DNA from: Dactylorhiza incarnata
Lineage: Eukaryota; Streptophyta; Magnoliopsida; Asparagales; Orchidaceae
Direction: 5' to 3'
NCBI GenBank assembly: GCA_033032865.1
Contig: JAWHQI010000004.1
Span: forward strand, 19,574,001-19,638,000
DNA: 64,000 bases
Positions 62,239 through 64,000 of the stretch are shown here, one piece after another. The stretch's first letter is position 1, and each line of letters starts with the position of its first letter. The notes below the pieces were generated by a model. That model did not search any database, was not told the DNA's origin, and worked only from the letters and a program-made list of their open reading frames with translations. The translations under genes were made by a program, and so were the position numbers.

Positions 62239-62970
62239 CGACTGTGCATTTTAGACAGTCCGATTTATAGAGATAAACAATGCCTGGAGCTACAGGAAGG
62301 TCAAGCGTTTTTATTTACGCACGAGCGGAATGCTCCTGCGCGACCAAAAATGCACGGGGTGTGACAAGCCATAGATTTTACCCTTATTAAGGTGGGTCAT
62401 GTGATTTCCTTCACGCACGATTGGATTCAATCATGCATCAAGGAAAACGCACGATGAATATCATCACAAGCAGATCTGAGTAAATCGCACGATCTCCTCG
62501 ATCGTGCGCCAACAATAATCGCACGGTTGTGTGATTTACCCAAACTGCAATGCACAGCTCAAGGGCACAATCCACCTGCACACAAGCAAAACCAAAGCTC
62601 CAACCACTAAACTAACACCAATAATAATAGCAGGAAGGGCATGGGGAGCCCCCAAATGCACTATGTGTAAAGTGACGACTAGAGCAAATATGAGCGTTTT
62701 AATGCTAAATGGGCAGTCCACGAGTGAGAAAACTGGCCCAGATTTGTCCGAAAAACCCTATATAATCGGAACTCATCACTCATTGCTAGATAGGTCGGAG
62801 GGACAGTAGACTACCTCTAGGCACATTGTCTTGTAGGGAACTACTATAAATCTTGTGTGTTTTCTGTGTTGCTCTTGTGCTGTGATAGATAGATTTTAAA
62901 GTAGCAAATAATCTCGAAAACACTTAATCGCCCCCTCTAGGTGTAGATTATAAACAACCTATATCTTTCA
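62239..62970 (+). repeat. 5' LTR of a copia-2 relative (left end uncertain)
   Basis: It ends with CCCCCTCTAGGTGTAGATTATAAACAACC...TTTCA, similar to the minus-strand end of the LTRs at 21915 and 22980. An array of CGCACGAT/ATCGTGCG lies at 62412-62530, upstream of a TATA box (TATATAAT at 62759). The left end may be TGTGACAAGCC at 62360, but no second LTR is in the window to confirm it. Confidence 0.6.
62759..62766 (+). promoter_or_regulatory. TATA box in the right-end copia LTR
   Basis: TATATAAT in CCCTATATAATCGG. Confidence 0.5.
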
Positions 62971-62972
62971 AT

Positions 62973-62984
62973 TAGTATTAGAGC
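62973..62984 (+). other. Primer binding site (degenerate tRNA-iMet type)
   Basis: TAGTATTAGAGC followed by TAGGTT; two bases differ from TGGTATCAGAGC. Confidence 0.6.
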
Positions 62985-63051
62985 TAGGTTGAGTTCAAAG
63001 GCTTAACAGCTTAGAACAAGATCTATAAGTGTAGTGGGTTGTGATAAATCA

Positions 63052-64000
63052 ATGGCTGGTGAGCATCATAAGGAAATGAGCTCAATGAAGCTGCCCATCT
63101 GCACCAAAGAGAACTTCGCTATCTGGCAAGCGAGAATCAAATTGTACATGGAAGATTCAGATGCTAGAGTCTATTTGGCAGTGGAAGAGGGACACTATGT
63201 TCCCATGAATATCCCTGTGGATCCAACATTAGCTCCTACACCTAAAACCTTATCCCAGTTCACCAAGGATGAAGTTGCCTTGGTCACCATGGAAAAAAGG
63301 GTTAAGAACATAATTTTAAATGAAATTAATGATTTAACATTTCAGAATCTGATTCATTGTAAAATAGCAAAGGAAATATGGCATTCCTTGATTGTTTACA
63401 TGGAAGGAACTGAAGAGGTCAGGGGTGATAGAAAATCCCTTCTGAATCAGGAATATGAATCCTTCAGGCAAGACAAAAAGGATGACATAGTTGCCTGCTA
63501 TGAAAAGTTTTTTAGGATTGTCAATGGGCTCAGAACCTATGAAAGAGAGTTCACTAACTATGAGCTAAATGACAAATTCCTGAGATCTCTGAACAAAGAA
63601 TGGGTCATGAATCTGTGTTCAATAAGGGAAGTTGGCAATCTGGTGGCAATGGAGCCTAGACAGCTTATGGCAAGCTCCTATCATATGAGCTGCAGATGAA
63701 TACTAGAAAGGCTGAAGAGGAAAACTCCAAGGCTTACAACAGAGAAAAGGCAGTGGCCTTTTATGCTGAAGCTTATAGAAAGCACAAGATAGTGGAGCCT
63801 GCTTATGTCTCAGAGGAAGAGACCTCAAGCAACTCCAGCTCAGAACTCTCTGATGAAGATCTCTCAATGTTCACCAAGCATTTTAAGAAACTGCTGAGAA
63901 ACAGAAGAAGAGGGAACAGAAGATTTGAAGCTTCACCCTCTAGCTCCAAGAGAGAAGACATGCAAGTTTGGAGGAAACATAGATCAGACAGGTATGACTC
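63052..64000 (+). pseudogene. Copia gag (UBN2 type), frameshifted, cut by window end
   Basis: Start ATG at 63052. The protein reads KLPICTKENFAIWQARIKLY, KRVKNIILNEINDLTFQNLI, AKEIWHSLIVYMEGTEEVRG and LRTYEREFTNYELNDKFLRS, a UBN2 gag closely related to the minus-strand gag at 19971-21835. A single missing base near 63664 shifts the frame: the continuation KLLSYELQMNTRKAEEENSK and the acidic Ser/Glu-rich part (VSEEETSSNSSSELSDED) are in another frame to the window end. The zinc knuckle and pol would lie beyond 64000. Confidence 0.85.

Noticed and set aside
1..64000. Host protein-coding genes, tRNA or rRNA genes, and bacterial features
   Set aside because: No convincing candidate was seen; every recognisable protein belongs to a transposable element or lies inside one.

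Overview
This window reads as repeat-rich nuclear DNA of a flowering plant, almost entirely nested LTR retrotransposons. There are Ty1/copia elements with UBN2-type gag, Ty3/gypsy elements of chromovirus (Tekay/Del-like) and Tat-like types, a large non-autonomous gypsy derivative, a hAT-like DNA transposon, a MITE and one end of a CACTA element. TATA boxes, tRNA-iMet-type primer sites and GT-AG introns are eukaryotic. No host gene, rRNA, tRNA or bacterial feature was found. The species cannot be named from sequence alone.

Layout, left to right. 1-1386: tail and 3' LTR of an Athila-like gypsy element. 1387-8412: a non-autonomous copia-like element with a broken gag-like ORF and about 4.3 kb of AT-rich non-coding interior. 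8413-22592: a degenerate minus-strand copia element ('copia-2'). It is split by a precise 1572-bp insertion at 9429-11000 (TSD CAATG) and by a 6.1-kb gag-only gypsy derivative at 13855-19965 (TSD GGTGG). 22593-37500: a TTGAC-rich sequence holding a solo LTR at 22980-24264 (TSD ACCAT) and a 12.6-kb minus-strand Tat-like gypsy element at 24340-36910 (TSD CCTAT). That element carries intron-containing, antisense gene-like units between pol and its 3' LTR. 37500-46550: a degenerate minus-strand gypsy ('gypsy-G'). Its LTR is split by a hAT-like element (40680-46412), itself split by a very young, apparently intact copia element (41402-46086, TSD AAATA, 308-bp LTRs identical by eye, 1342-codon gag-pol ORF). 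46550-48600: a copia gag fragment and a MITE. 48600-61909: a second, plus-strand gypsy-G copy interrupted by a 10.2-kb chromovirus (50289-60443) with 2.76-kb LTRs and a deleted integrase core. 61910-62238: a CACTA terminus. 62240-64000: LTR, primer site and frameshifted gag of a copia-2 relative, cut off by the window end.

How the parts relate. The gag-only element at 13855-19965 and the Tat-like element at 24340-36910 share the LTR start, primer site, gag, zinc-finger motif and a tandem-repeat core. They look like a non-autonomous/autonomous pair, although the autonomous-type copy here is itself broken, including an Asp-to-Asn change at an integrase catalytic position. The most striking general pattern is that nearly every LTR family carries its own short, CpG-rich, self-complementary motif array. 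Most lie just upstream of the TATA box (U3); in the chromovirus they lie downstream of it.

All coordinates, target-site duplications and reading frames come from reading the sequence. Family and clade names rest on remembered motifs and were not checked by search.
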